Part shown: piece after piece, positions 1 to 8,040 of the stretch
Position numbering within the stretch: the first letter of the stretch is position 1
Layout: each line of letters starts with the position of its first letter
NCBI RefSeq assembly: GCF_002860205.1
Contig: NZ_PGVB01000002.1
Location: forward strand, 310,001 to 374,000
Source: Bacillus sp. T33-2
GTDB lineage: Bacteria; Bacillota; Bacilli; Bacillales; Cytobacillaceae
Direction of reading: 5' to 3'
DNA length: 64,000 nt
Notes under the pieces: generated by a model
The model's input: only the letters and a program-made list of their open reading frames with translations
Told to the model about the DNA's origin: nothing
Databases searched by the model: none
Made by a program: the position numbers and the translations under genes

Positions 1-84
1 ATAGCCGAAATGAAGGCGAACGAACCAGGAGCGGACCTGCACGATATCATCAATGATGCAGTCTATGAGTATTTGACAAATTGA
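1..84 (+). CDS. C-terminal end of an unidentified gene
   Basis: The window opens inside a reading frame on the + strand that runs 27 codons to a TGA at 82-84. The tail is acidic and ends in DAVYEYLTN. A perfect terminator hairpin follows three bases later, which supports a real gene end. In B. subtilis the small gene yqzH lies in this position next to yqjQ, so a YqzH-like protein is possible, but that rests on position and a vague resemblance only. The function cannot be judged from 27 residues. Confidence 0.6.
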   Translation: MAEMKANEPGADLHDIINDAVYEYLTN

Positions 85-86
85 AA

Positions 87-136
87 AGAACATCAAAAGG
101 CGGTCCACATGGACAGCCTTTTGATGTTCTAGTTTT
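87..136. terminator. Bidirectional terminator, perfect 15-bp stem
   Basis: The arms 87-101 and 116-130 are perfect inverted repeats (AGAACATCAAAAGGC and its complement), with a further GTCC/GGAC pairing inside the loop. A T-run follows on the + strand (132-136) and T-rich sequence follows on the - strand. It separates the convergent partial gene and the lipoprotein gene and overlaps the last codon of the latter. Confidence 0.9.
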
Positions 137-686
137 TCGAGACTTGTTTAGTAGTAAAATCGTAATTCCAATTAGCGCGTTGTGGCGTTATGCTAGTTAT
201 GTCAACAGTGATCATGCTGGTTGCATCAACAGTGACACTTTTTCCATCACCGGCCAGCTGGACACTATGGATGATGACATTCTTGCCTGCCTCGGCTTCT
301 ATATGGCGGACGATCTCGGCAATTCCCTCGCGCAGCCTTTCACTTTCGTTATCGGTAAACACAACTATTTTTTTCGCCTTGGCCTTCGCGGGAAAAGACT
401 CCAGGACCGTTCCGTCATTCCAGGCCTCCGCCTTCATGCCGACGGCCAGCTCTTCAGCAGACAGTTTCTTTCCCCCGTCGGTAAGAAGCTCTGTTTTATT
501 ATCAATTCCGTAATAAACATCGTTAATCAAGGTTTGCTTTTCCGACACAGCGGAGATAAATCCTGTTTGCCCCCGGGCTTGCTGTGCTGGCGGCGCTGAA
601 CCTGTACCTGAACCTTGATCCGCTTTGCCGCACCCGCCTGCAAACAGCAAAGACGCAGCAAAGACGGCGAACACTCTGTTCTTCAC
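129..686 (-). CDS. Putative lipoprotein of unknown function
   Basis: A 185-residue exported lipoprotein. The N-terminus has a basic start, a hydrophobic stretch and a lipobox ending in LLFAGGC, so the mature protein should carry a diacylglyceryl cysteine and sit on the outer face of the membrane. The rest is soluble and charged, with a low-complexity linker just after the cysteine. The start chosen is GTG at 686, because an AGAGGTGAT ribosome binding site lies 7 bases upstream; the in-frame ATG at 704 would overlap that site. It lies 54 bp downstream of the SDR gene on the same strand and could be the last gene of that operon. No family was recognised with confidence; the central part loosely recalls DUF3221-type lipoproteins. 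Confidence 0.75.
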   Translation of the reverse strand: MKNRVFAVFAASLLFAGGCGKADQGSGTGSAPPAQQARGQTGFISAVSEKQTLINDVYYGIDNKTELLTDGGKKLSAEELAVGMKAEAWNDGTVLESFPAKAKAKKIVVFTDNESERLREGIAEIVRHIEAEAGKNVIIHSVQLAGDGKSVTVDATSMITVDITSITPQRANWNYDFTTKQVSKN

Positions 687-740
687 TCGCTCATCACCTC
701 TCATCTTGTTTGACGGAAGCGCGGAGCTTGAAGTTTCAGA

Positions 741-1538
741 TTATTTTTGGTTGAACGCCCGTTTTCCGAGCCGTTCAAATGTTCGAGGAAACAGCGAATA
801 AATAATGCTGCCCGCATTCATCCAGCGCGGCAGATTGATCTCCCGCACCGGTGTCAGCATCCGGTCCACGACCTGTTTTGCGACATATTCAGGCTGGAGC
901 ATGAACCTTTTGATGTTTTTGACATATGTTCCCTGTTCATCAGCAATATTAAAAAAATCCGTCGCGATCGGGCCCGGATTGACGGTCGTCACATACACAT
1001 CCAAATCGGACAATTCCATCCTGAGGCTGTTGGAATAGCCAAGGACGGCATGCTTTGTGGCAGCATACACGCTCGATTTAGGCGTGGCGATTTTTGCGGC
1101 CTGTGATGCGACGTTAATAATATGGCCGATGCGGCGTGACCTCATCCCGTGAAGCACCATGCCGGTACACGCCATCAGCCCGATGACATTCACATCAAAC
1201 ATCGATTTAATTTCATCAACCGGAGCTTCATGGGCATGGCGAAAGACGCCGAAACCGGCATTGTTCACCAATACATCGACATGGCCGATGTCAGCGAGCA
1301 CTTTTGAAAACACAGCCTGAACCGCATCAGTATCAGCGACATCCAGCCGGTGTACATCTACTCGCACTCCGTATTTCGTAAGGTCTTGTTTCATTGACTT
1401 CAATTTATCAATGCTGCGGGCAAGCAAAACAAGATTCGCGCCGCGCGTTGCGCACAGGCGGGCGATTTCAGCGCCAATTCCCCCGGATGCACCGGTGATG
1501 ACAATGTTTTTTCCTTTCAGCCGATCTGTTGACAACAT
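741..1538 (-). CDS. yqjQ: Short-chain dehydrogenase/reductase (YqjQ family)
   Basis: A 265-residue classical SDR oxidoreductase. Visible motifs are the cofactor-binding TGASGGIG at residues 15-22, NNAG at 92-95, the catalytic serine near 145 and the Tyr158-x3-Lys162 pair (YAATK). A C-terminal extension past the Rossmann core is rich in basic residues. The substrate cannot be predicted. ATG 1538 was chosen because GAGGTG lies just upstream; a longer frame would overlap the preceding gene. It starts 7 bp after the stop of the MBL-fold gene, so the two are co-transcribed, matching the yqjP-yqjQ pair of B. subtilis. Confidence 0.9.
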   Translation of the reverse strand: MLSTDRLKGKNIVITGASGGIGAEIARLCATRGANLVLLARSIDKLKSMKQDLTKYGVRVDVHRLDVADTDAVQAVFSKVLADIGHVDVLVNNAGFGVFRHAHEAPVDEIKSMFDVNVIGLMACTGMVLHGMRSRRIGHIINVASQAAKIATPKSSVYAATKHAVLGYSNSLRMELSDLDVYVTTVNPGPIATDFFNIADEQGTYVKNIKRFMLQPEYVAKQVVDRMLTPVREINLPRWMNAGSIIYSLFPRTFERLGKRAFNQK

Positions 1539-1545
1539 CCTCACC

Positions 1546-2511
1546 TCACTTTGCTGCATAGCGCCAAATCTGCCCATGACTGTTGATCATGATCTCCCCG
1601 AGGGACTCTAAATAATCGAGCTGCGCCACCGTTTCAGAAATTGTCAATGACAGCTCCTTCTCGTAAACAGCCGGAAATAAAAGCCGGCAGATCTCAAACA
1701 CGGTCAGCGTCTGCCCTTCGAGGTATTGTTTTACCTGCATCGCCCGTTCATGCTGACGGACGAGTCTTTTGTTTATCAGCTCCTCCACGTTTATGATTTC
1801 CTGTCCATGGCCGGCATACACCATACCGATTGGGTAATCGAGCAGCTTTTTTAAAGAATCATTATATTGCAGCTGCGATTTCGGGCGTCCGGTTTCGCCT
1901 GCAAGCGGCGGCTCGATGAGCGGATTTGGCGAAATGCTGGCAAGCAGCAAGTCACCGCCGATCAGCACTCCATCATTTTCCCTTAAAAGAGCAATATGGC
2001 TCCGGGCATGGCCCGGCGTCTCCAGGACCGTCCAGCCTTCAAGGCCTGGCGGGGTTTGATCTTCAAGCAGATCCCCTGTCAAAGAGCGATTGCAGGAGAA
2101 ACGCAAAGTATATTTCATCCGTTTTGCTGTTGGCAACAAATATTCCTCTGGTATACCGAACTGATGGAACAAGTGTGCATAAAACTCGTCATGCTCCACC
2201 ATAAAACCACTTGTCTGGTTTATCCACCGTTCATTGACGGGATGGCCGTACACTTCCATCGAAGGAGGAAAAAAATCAAGGAGGCCGGCATGGTCCGGGT
2301 GGTGATGGGTTAAAATCACCTGTTCTATATCTTCCGGTTTTAAATGCAATTCCGCCAATTGGGATTTTAACGCTTCCCAGGCTTCCTCTGTTTTAGGTCC
2401 GACGTCCACAAGGCTTAGCCGGTCTCCTTTCACCAAATAAGTATTGACGTCCCCCACTGGAAATGGCGTGGGCAATGTCAATTTAGCTATCCCGTTGTTC
2501 CATTCAGTCAT
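1546..2511 (-). CDS. yqjP: MBL-fold metallo-hydrolase (YqjP family)
   Basis: A 321-residue metallo-beta-lactamase-fold protein. The metal-binding signature HHHPDH is at residues 69-74 and later ligands are visible in ETPGHARSH and VYAGHGQE. A C-terminal region of about 90 residues resembles the winged-helix tail of hydroxyacylglutathione-hydrolase-like family members. The family hydrolyses thioesters or related bonds with two metal ions; the natural substrate is unknown. It is the first gene of a short operon with the SDR gene, transcribed away from the T-box-proI unit. Confidence 0.88.
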   Translation of the reverse strand: MTEWNNGIAKLTLPTPFPVGDVNTYLVKGDRLSLVDVGPKTEEAWEALKSQLAELHLKPEDIEQVILTHHHPDHAGLLDFFPPSMEVYGHPVNERWINQTSGFMVEHDEFYAHLFHQFGIPEEYLLPTAKRMKYTLRFSCNRSLTGDLLEDQTPPGLEGWTVLETPGHARSHIALLRENDGVLIGGDLLLASISPNPLIEPPLAGETGRPKSQLQYNDSLKKLLDYPIGMVYAGHGQEIINVEELINKRLVRQHERAMQVKQYLEGQTLTVFEICRLLFPAVYEKELSLTISETVAQLDYLESLGEIMINSHGQIWRYAAK

Positions 2512-2649
2512 GTTTCGTGCTCCTTCAAAAAATGATTTTTATATATATTTATCATCATGGATAAACATAAGTTTACCTTTATTTAAGTCAATTGTCATTA
2601 TTTTCACATAATATTTTCAGAAAAAACAAAAAATTAATCGGGGCACCTC

Positions 2650-2679
2650 TTGACAAAGGGCCTATCCTTCTTGCATAAT
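2650..2679 (+). promoter_or_regulatory. Sigma-A promoter of the proI T-box transcript
   Basis: A perfect -35 TTGACA (2650-2655) is followed after 18 bp by CATAAT (2674-2679). Transcription would begin just ahead of the T-box leader. Confidence 0.75.
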
Positions 2680-2699
2680 CAAAATTAAAATTTAATAGC

Positions 2700-2957
2700 T
2701 GCAAATTAGCGATGAGTAAGGCCAGTAAACGGAAAACGGCGATAGAGAGTGAAGCTCACGGGCTGAAAGGCTTCACCGTCCTCTTTTCCGTTGAACCTAC
2801 CTTATGAGCTGCCAGGCAAACCTGGACGCGTAACCTGCGTTAACGGACTTGAGCTGCACTTTTTTTCGGGTTTTTATGATGGGAAAAGGTGAATGAAGGT
2901 GGTACCACGGAAGCAAGGCCTTTCGTCCTTTTTACGGACGGAGGGTCTTTTTATTTT
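2700..2957 (+). promoter_or_regulatory. T-box riboswitch, proline-specific, with terminator
   Basis: A classical tRNA-sensing leader upstream of proI. The conserved T-box AAGGTGGTACCACGG is at 2896-2910. Stem I lies at about 2709-2830 with an AGAGAG motif, and the specifier-loop codon CCT (Pro) is at 2796-2798 in the context GAA-CCT-ACC. The competing terminator has arms GGCCTTTCGTCC and GGACGGAGGGTC (2916-2943) and a T-tract at 2946-2957. Uncharged tRNA-Pro should pair with the T-box and stabilise the antiterminator, raising ProI when proline is scarce. The specifier assignment is read by eye and agrees with the downstream gene. Confidence 0.95.
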
Positions 2958-3006
2958 TCACGGAAACAAATACAAATGTAAAACCTGATAACGGAGGGTG
3001 ATGAAA

Positions 3007-3852
3007 GTGAAAAAGCTTGTTTTTATAGGAGCGGGCTCAATGGCCGAGGCGTTAATATCCGGAATCATTGAAAACAAGCTTCTATCCAGTGAAAATATAT
3101 GGGTGACAAACAGGCAGGACCTGACGAAGCTCGACCGGTTAAGAGCTGTTTACAATGTGAACACCACATACAATTACGACGAGATGTTTGCAGATGCAGA
3201 TACCGTCATCCTGGCGATGAAACCGAAGGATGCTGCTGCCGCGATCGCTGAAATCAAGGCTTATTTAACGCCTGGACTTCTGATTGTCTCCGTATTGGCC
3301 GGCATCTCGATTGAAACCATCGAAAAAACAGCCGGCAAATCCCTGGCTGTTGTAAGGGCAATGCCAAATACGTCTGCCGCCATCAGCAAGTCTGCAACAG
3401 CTCTGGCGATGAATCAAAACGTAACTGCAGCACAAATGGATCAGGCCAGGCAGCTTTTTGATACAGTAGGATTCACCGCCCATGTAAAAGAAGAGCAACT
3501 GGACGCCGTGACCGGCCTTTCCGGAAGCGGGCCGGCATACATCTATTATCTCGTTGAAGCGATGGAACAGAGCGCCAGGGAAATCGGTCTGGAGCAGCAG
3601 CTCGCCAAAGATTTGATTGTCCAGACCCTTCTCGGGGCTGCCGAGATGGTTGCTAAATCCGAGAAGCCGCCGGAACAGCTGCGCCTGGAGGTCACAAGCC
3701 CCGGCGGAACGACGGAAGCAGGCATCAGGGTGCTCGAACAGCATGGAGTCCAGCGGGCCTTCATCTCATGCATCAAGGAAGCTTGCGCCCAGTCAAAAAA
3801 GCTTGGAAATATGCTGGGCAACGATGCGGTAAGAGTTCGCAGGCTGTCTTAG
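3007..3852 (+). CDS. proI: Pyrroline-5-carboxylate reductase
   Basis: Catalyses the last step of proline synthesis, the NAD(P)H-dependent reduction of 1-pyrroline-5-carboxylate, in the cytoplasm. The N-terminus carries the Rossmann motif FIGAGSMAEA. The C-terminal dimer domain carries the family signature around SGSGPAYIYYLVEAM and TSPGGTTEAG. GTG 3007 was chosen (281 aa) because GGAGG at 2993-2997 lies 9 bases upstream and the B. subtilis homologue begins at the equivalent residue; ATG 3001 or GTG 2998 would sit too close to that site. Control is by the proline T-box directly upstream, and B. subtilis yqjO/proI is in the same place. Confidence 0.95.
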   Translation: MKKLVFIGAGSMAEALISGIIENKLLSSENIWVTNRQDLTKLDRLRAVYNVNTTYNYDEMFADADTVILAMKPKDAAAAIAEIKAYLTPGLLIVSVLAGISIETIEKTAGKSLAVVRAMPNTSAAISKSATALAMNQNVTAAQMDQARQLFDTVGFTAHVKEEQLDAVTGLSGSGPAYIYYLVEAMEQSAREIGLEQQLAKDLIVQTLLGAAEMVAKSEKPPEQLRLEVTSPGGTTEAGIRVLEQHGVQRAFISCIKEACAQSKKLGNMLGNDAVRVRRLS

Positions 3853-3859
3853 TTTCCGG

Positions 3860-4005
3860 CTATCCGGGCTGCATCCTGGTCTATCCGGGAATAAACCTTC
3901 CCTATCCAGCAGCAACCTCCGCTATCCGGGAGTAAACCTCCGTTATCCGGGAGTAAACCTCCGTTATCCAGGAGTAAGCCTGGACTATCCAAAAATAACG
4001 GCGGC
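3860..4005. repeat. Seven-copy 21-bp tandem repeat between proI and yqjM
   Basis: The word TATCC recurs at 3861, 3882, 3903, 3923, 3944, 3965 and 3986, a 21-bp period with one 20-bp unit. The best copies read TATCCGGGAGTAAACCTCCG; the outer copies are degenerate. The array begins 8 bp after the proI stop codon and ends about 120 bp before yqjM. It shows no convincing ribosome binding site or terminator. Confidence 0.85.
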
Positions 4006-4110
4006 CCGGCGTGTTGCAGAAAGAAACTTCTCATGCGAGTGCGAATTTTTCCCATTTGGTGAGTGCACTGTTATACTAAAATTATAATCAGCTTACAGGA
4101 GGTACTCACG

Positions 4111-5136
4111 ATGGAAACAAAACTTTTCTCCCCCTATGATTTAAAGGGAGTAACCTTGAAAAACAGGATTGTCATGTCGCCGATGTGCCAGTATTCATGC
4201 GAGAACGAGGATGGCATCGTCAACAACTGGCATTTGACCCATTATACGAGCAGGGCCGTTGGGCAGGTAGGGCTGATCATCGTGGAATCAACCGCTGTCA
4301 CCGCACAGGGAAGAATCTCCCCCCAGGACCTCGGCATCTGGCATGACGGTCATATTGAGGGTTTAAAGCAGATAACAGGACTTGTGAAAGAGCACGGTGC
4401 CAAAATTGGCATCCAGCTCGGCCATGCCGGCCGCAAAGCAGATATCAAAGAAGAAATCATCGCGCCTTCACCAATTGCTTTTAATGAACATTATCAACAA
4501 CCGAGAGAAATGACGAAGCTGGATATCAGTGAAACGATTGAGGCTTTTAAAAAGGGGGCGGCCCGGGCCAGGGAGGCAGGTTTTGACGTGATTGAAATTC
4601 ATGCTGCCCACGGTTATCTGATCAACCAATTTTTATCGCCGCTTTCGAATAAACGTGAGGACGAATACGGAGGCAGTGCCGAAAACCGCTACAGAATATT
4701 GCGCGAAGTAATCGACGCAGTAAAAACGGTTTGGGACGGCCCATTAATGGTCAGGGTTTCTGCGAATGATTATGATGAAAATGGCTTAAAAATTGATGAT
4801 TACGTAAAAATTGCCTCGTGGATAAAAGAGCAGGGCGTGGATCTGATCGACGTAAGCTCGGGTGCTGTAGTACCGGCACGAATCCATGTCTACCCTGGAT
4901 ACCAGGTGGGATACTCTGAAAAAATCAAGCATGGTGCAGGCATACCAACCGGCGCAGTCGGTCTGATTACCTCCGCCCTCCACGCAGAGGAAATACTACA
5001 AAACGAGCGGGCAGACCTTATTTTTCTGGCAAGGGAACTGCTGCGGGATCCATACTGGCCGAGGACGGCTGCCAGAGAACTCGGCGTCAATATTGAGCAG
5101 CCTAAGCAATACAAGCGCGGCTGGCAGTTTGAGTAA
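4111..5136 (+). CDS. yqjM: NADPH dehydrogenase, old yellow enzyme family
   Basis: A 341-residue FMN-dependent ene-reductase that reduces activated C=C bonds and xenobiotics with NADPH. The TIM-barrel start [18 protein letters not shown] is typical, followed by the MSPMCQYS region with the Cys that tunes FMN. The substrate-binding [15 protein letters not shown] and the flavin-phosphate-binding GLIT segment are also visible. ATG 4111 was chosen because AGGAGGT (4097-4103) is 7 bases upstream and the length then matches YqjM (338 aa); an upstream in-frame ATG would add a non-homologous leader. It stands alone, after the repeat array and before a terminator. Confidence 0.95.
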   Translation: METKLFSPYDLKGVTLKNRIVMSPMCQYSCENEDGIVNNWHLTHYTSRAVGQVGLIIVESTAVTAQGRISPQDLGIWHDGHIEGLKQITGLVKEHGAKIGIQLGHAGRKADIKEEIIAPSPIAFNEHYQQPREMTKLDISETIEAFKKGAARAREAGFDVIEIHAAHGYLINQFLSPLSNKREDEYGGSAENRYRILREVIDAVKTVWDGPLMVRVSANDYDENGLKIDDYVKIASWIKEQGVDLIDVSSGAVVPARIHVYPGYQVGYSEKIKHGAGIPTGAVGLITSALHAEEILQNERADLIFLARELLRDPYWPRTAARELGVNIEQPKQYKRGWQFE

Positions 5137-5162
5137 GCTTTTCTTGACAAATACTAACTTAT

Positions 5163-5199
5163 AAATCAACCGGCATTGTTGTTTGCCGGTTGATTTTGC
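5163..5199 (+). terminator. Terminator after yqjM
   Basis: A perfect 13-bp stem (5163-5175 with 5184-5196, core AACCGGCA/TGCCGGTT) ends in a short TTTT tract. It separates yqjM from the VOC gene, which has its own ribosome binding site 20 bases further on. Confidence 0.7.
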
Positions 5200-5226
5200 G
5201 TAAAACAAACAAAAGGAGGAATTTCC

Positions 5227-5589
5227 ATGATCAAAAGAATCGCCACCGTGGGAGTATATGTAGAAGACCAGCAAAAAGCCAAGACGTTCTGGACGGAGAA
5301 AGTCGGTTTTATAGTAAAGGCCGAGCGGCAGATGGGGCCGAATGCTTACTGGCTGGAGGTTGCGCCTGAAGGAGCCGAAACTGCCCTCGTCATCTATCCC
5401 AGAAGCATGATGAAAAACTGGGAGGAATTACAGCCTTCCATTGTTTTTGAATGTGAAAACATTGAAGCTGTTTATGAAAAAATGAAACAAAATGGCGTCG
5501 AGTTCGAGGATGAATTAAAGGCGATGCAATGGGGAACATTTGCGACATTCAAAGATGAAGATGGAAACAGTTTTCTAATAAAAGGCTAA
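5227..5589 (+). CDS. VOC (glyoxalase/bleomycin-resistance) family protein
   Basis: A 120-residue single-domain vicinal-oxygen-chelate protein with the beta-alpha-beta-beta-beta repeats of the glyoxalase fold. It starts IATVGVYVEDQQKAKTFWTE and ends GTFATFKDEDGNSFLI, both typical of the family. Such proteins dimerise and bind a metal ion to open, isomerise or detoxify small molecules; the substrate is not predictable. An AAAGGAGGA site precedes ATG 5227. It may correspond by position to yqjT of B. subtilis, but this was not verified. Confidence 0.85.
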   Translation: MIKRIATVGVYVEDQQKAKTFWTEKVGFIVKAERQMGPNAYWLEVAPEGAETALVIYPRSMMKNWEELQPSIVFECENIEAVYEKMKQNGVEFEDELKAMQWGTFATFKDEDGNSFLIKG

Positions 5590-5597
5590 TGGATCAA

Positions 5598-5640
5598 AAA
5601 AAACTCCTCCTGCCAGGATTCCGGCGTAGAGGAGTTTTTT
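5598..5640. terminator. Bidirectional terminator between VOC gene and permease
   Basis: A perfect 12-bp stem, AAAAAACTCCTC (5598-5609) with GAGGAGTTTTTT (5629-5640), plus an inner GCC/GGC pairing. T-tracts are present in both directions, fitting the convergent genes on either side. Confidence 0.9.
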
Positions 5641-5719
5641 ATGCTCTCATTAAAACCCGATTTATATTGGCACCCCTTTTCACTCATTCTGGACGTTTTC
5701 GGTCGCCAATATCCTCTTG

Positions 5720-7129
5720 TTAAGCAGTAGAACTATTCCGCCTGCTATCCGGTTTGGTTTCATTCAACCTGCTGTGCTTATATCCATACATAAAGTAAAT
5801 GATAAGCCCGATCAGCAGCCACACAAAGAATCCCTTCCATGTGAACGACGAAAGCTGTAACATCAAATACACGCAGAAAATGACAGCAAGGGCAGGTATG
5901 ACCGGTACAAATGGTGTTTTAAAACCGCGTTTTAGGTCAGGCCTTGTTTTTCGCAACACGACCACACCAACTGAAACAGACGCGAAAGCAAACAGGGTAC
6001 CGATGCTTGTCAGTTCGGCCAGCTTATCAAGCGGCACTAAACCAGCAAATAATGAGACCAGGATCCCGGTAATCCATGTACTGACAATGGGGACTTGAGT
6101 TCTCTTATGGACGGCAGACAAGCCTTTCGGCAGAAGCCCATCCCTGCTGATCGCGTAGAACAGGCGGCTCTGCCCGAACATCATCATCATCAGCACGGTC
6201 GTCATTCCAACAATTGCTCCCACTGAAATAAACCCGGCAGTCCAATCCTGATGAATATACTCCAGCGCAAACGCCACAGGGTCTTTTACATTTAAAAGAT
6301 TGAATGGTACGATACCAGTAAGAACAAGAGAGACGATAATGTATAGCACGGTACAGATAGCCAAAGCAGAGATCATGCCAATTGGCAGATTGCGCTGCGG
6401 GTTTTGAACTTCCTCAGCGGCGGTAGAAACGGCATCGAAGCCAAAATAAGCGAAAACGACTACAGCGGCGCCGGCTGCCACCCCATTAAAACCGTATGGC
6501 ATAAAAGGTGTCCAGTTGGCAGGCTCAACATACCAAACGCCAACGACAATGAAAAGAAGAACGACGGCGACCTTTACAACAACCATGACTGAGTTGAACT
6601 TGGCAGATTCTTTTACTCCCCTTGAAAGCAGGAAAGTCACAATTAAAATGATAAGGACCGCAGGCAAATCGATCAGCGTGCCCTTGTCTGGGTTAAACGC
6701 ACCTGTCAGGGCTGTTGGAAGGTGGATGCCAAAGCCGGCTAACAGGCCCTGGAAATAACCAGACCAGCCGCTCGCAACAGCTGATGAGGCCAGCCCATAT
6801 TCAAGCACCAAATCCCAGCCCAAAATCCAGGCAAAGATTTCACCGAAGGCAACATAGCTATACGTATAGGCACTTCCCGATTCAGGAATCATCGATGCGA
6901 ACTCAGAATAACATAAAGCCGCGAAAGCACAGGCCAAGCCTGCTATAATAAACGACAGGATCAGGGCAGGGCCTGCATATTTTTCCGCCGCTATTCCGGT
7001 CAGGACGAAAATTCCAGTACCAATGATTGCCCCGACACCAAGCATAGTTAAATCTAATGCACCAAGCACTCTATTGAGTGAATTATTCGAATATTTAACA
7101 CCAACTGTTTTTTTACGCAATAAATCCAT
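5720..7129 (-). CDS. APC-superfamily amino acid permease (YfnA/YhdG-like)
   Basis: A 469-residue integral membrane transporter with about 12 predicted membrane segments. The first carries GVGAIIGTGIFVLTG, the substrate- and ion-binding signature of the cationic amino acid transporter branch of the APC superfamily. It likely imports an amino acid by proton symport; YfnA and YhdG of B. subtilis are the nearest recalled relatives, and substrate cannot be read from sequence. AGGAGG lies 5 bases before ATG 7129. It is a single-gene unit bounded by terminators and is not found at this position in B. subtilis, so the gene was probably inserted into or relocated to this neighbourhood. Confidence 0.88.
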   Translation of the reverse strand: MDLLRKKTVGVKYSNNSLNRVLGALDLTMLGVGAIIGTGIFVLTGIAAEKYAGPALILSFIIAGLACAFAALCYSEFASMIPESGSAYTYSYVAFGEIFAWILGWDLVLEYGLASSAVASGWSGYFQGLLAGFGIHLPTALTGAFNPDKGTLIDLPAVLIILIVTFLLSRGVKESAKFNSVMVVVKVAVVLLFIVVGVWYVEPANWTPFMPYGFNGVAAGAAVVVFAYFGFDAVSTAAEEVQNPQRNLPIGMISALAICTVLYIIVSLVLTGIVPFNLLNVKDPVAFALEYIHQDWTAGFISVGAIVGMTTVLMMMMFGQSRLFYAISRDGLLPKGLSAVHKRTQVPIVSTWITGILVSLFAGLVPLDKLAELTSIGTLFAFASVSVGVVVLRKTRPDLKRGFKTPFVPVIPALAVIFCVYLMLQLSSFTWKGFFVWLLIGLIIYFMYGYKHSRLNETKPDSRRNSSTA

Positions 7130-7185
7130 TTTAGCCTCCTGCTGCCAATTCCTAATATTGCTGGCTGTATTGAGATAATAGAGAC

Positions 7186-7214
7186 ATTTTACTAGAATAA
7201 TATATTTTTGTGAA
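7186..7214 (-). promoter_or_regulatory. Sigma-A-type promoter of the permease gene
   Basis: Read on the - strand: TTCACA (7214-7209), 17 bp, TAAAAT (7191-7186), about 57 bp before the start codon. The rest of the gap 7130-7388 is AT-rich and shows no riboswitch or open frame of note. Confidence 0.5.
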
Positions 7215-7384
7215 GCTGTAAATTTTCAGAATGATTGAATATTTATGTTAATCCTTTTGTTTTGTTCATATTTTTGTCAAAAACCATCTAAATTATTCTC
7301 CCAAAATGTTTCCCTCTTCCTGGATTCTATACAATTTTGCTATTTGTGTAAAAGTAATGGCATCAAAATTGTAGATACATTTTG

Positions 7385-7421
7385 GCAAAAAAAACTGAAG
7401 GACGCTTCTCCTTCAGTTTTT
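7385..7421 (-). terminator. Terminator of the histidine phosphatase gene
   Basis: A perfect 12-bp stem AAAACTGAAGGA (7391-7402) / TCCTTCAGTTTT (7409-7420). On the - strand it is followed by an eight-T run. Confidence 0.85.
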
Positions 7422-7424
7422 CCA

Positions 7425-7973
7425 TCATATCCGGTCATCCCAAATGCGCCGCAGCATTGTTTCCTCATCTGAAACAACGATCTCAAAAACGTCGGGATTG
7501 GTCATCTCCATCAGGGACTCATAGCCAAAGCCTTCATTAAAATATCTTAATAGCAGCGTTGTGAGGTTTCCGTGGCTGACGAGAATAATATGGTCATCTG
7601 CCGACGATAAAACTTGCTCCAATATCGACTTCGCTCGTTCCATTCCGGCTGTATGGGATTCCCCGCCCTCGAACACAAGTTGAAAATCCTCAAAGCTTTG
7701 CCTCAATTTATCCTGCCAGTCATCGTAATTAACAGAGCTTAGTACTCGTTCACCAAGCCTGGCGTCTTCCACTATTTCGAGTTTATTTGCATCAGCAAGT
7801 GGTTTGATCGTATCGACGGCTCTTTTAAACGGGCTAGAGTAGATCTTGTCTACGTGTTTATGTTTAAAAAAATCCATAAGTGCGATCGCCTGTTTCCTTC
7901 CTGCCTCCGTCAACCGGGCTTCAGGGGGCTGGCCTTCTGCTTTGGCATGGCGCACCAAATAGATTGTTTTCAC
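7425..7973 (-). CDS. Histidine phosphatase family protein
   Basis: A 182-residue phosphoglycerate-mutase-like phosphatase. The phospho-acceptor motif LVRHAKAEG is at the N-terminus and the second catalytic histidine is in ILVSHGNL; the conserved SSPFKRAVDT segment is also present. The family removes phosphates from small molecules or proteins; the substrate is unknown. GTG 7973 was preferred over ATG 7979 because the AAGGAGGAG site would touch the ATG but lies about 8 bases from the GTG. It is monocistronic with its own terminator and is absent from this place in B. subtilis. Confidence 0.85.
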   Translation of the reverse strand: MKTIYLVRHAKAEGQPPEARLTEAGRKQAIALMDFFKHKHVDKIYSSPFKRAVDTIKPLADANKLEIVEDARLGERVLSSVNYDDWQDKLRQSFEDFQLVFEGGESHTAGMERAKSILEQVLSSADDHIILVSHGNLTTLLLRYFNEGFGYESLMEMTNPDVFEIVVSDEETMLRRIWDDRI

Positions 7974-8040
7974 TTTCATCTCCTCCTTATCCGGCAGCGG
8001 CCGGGTCCCCAGGATGAACCGGGCACGTTTACATTTTTAT

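Noticed and set aside
3849-4055. A minus-strand frame of 68 codons reading LLPDNGG repeats across the 21-bp tandem array
   Set aside because: The repeat-derived peptide has no ribosome binding site and mirrors the DNA period; it is best read as non-coding repeat DNA.
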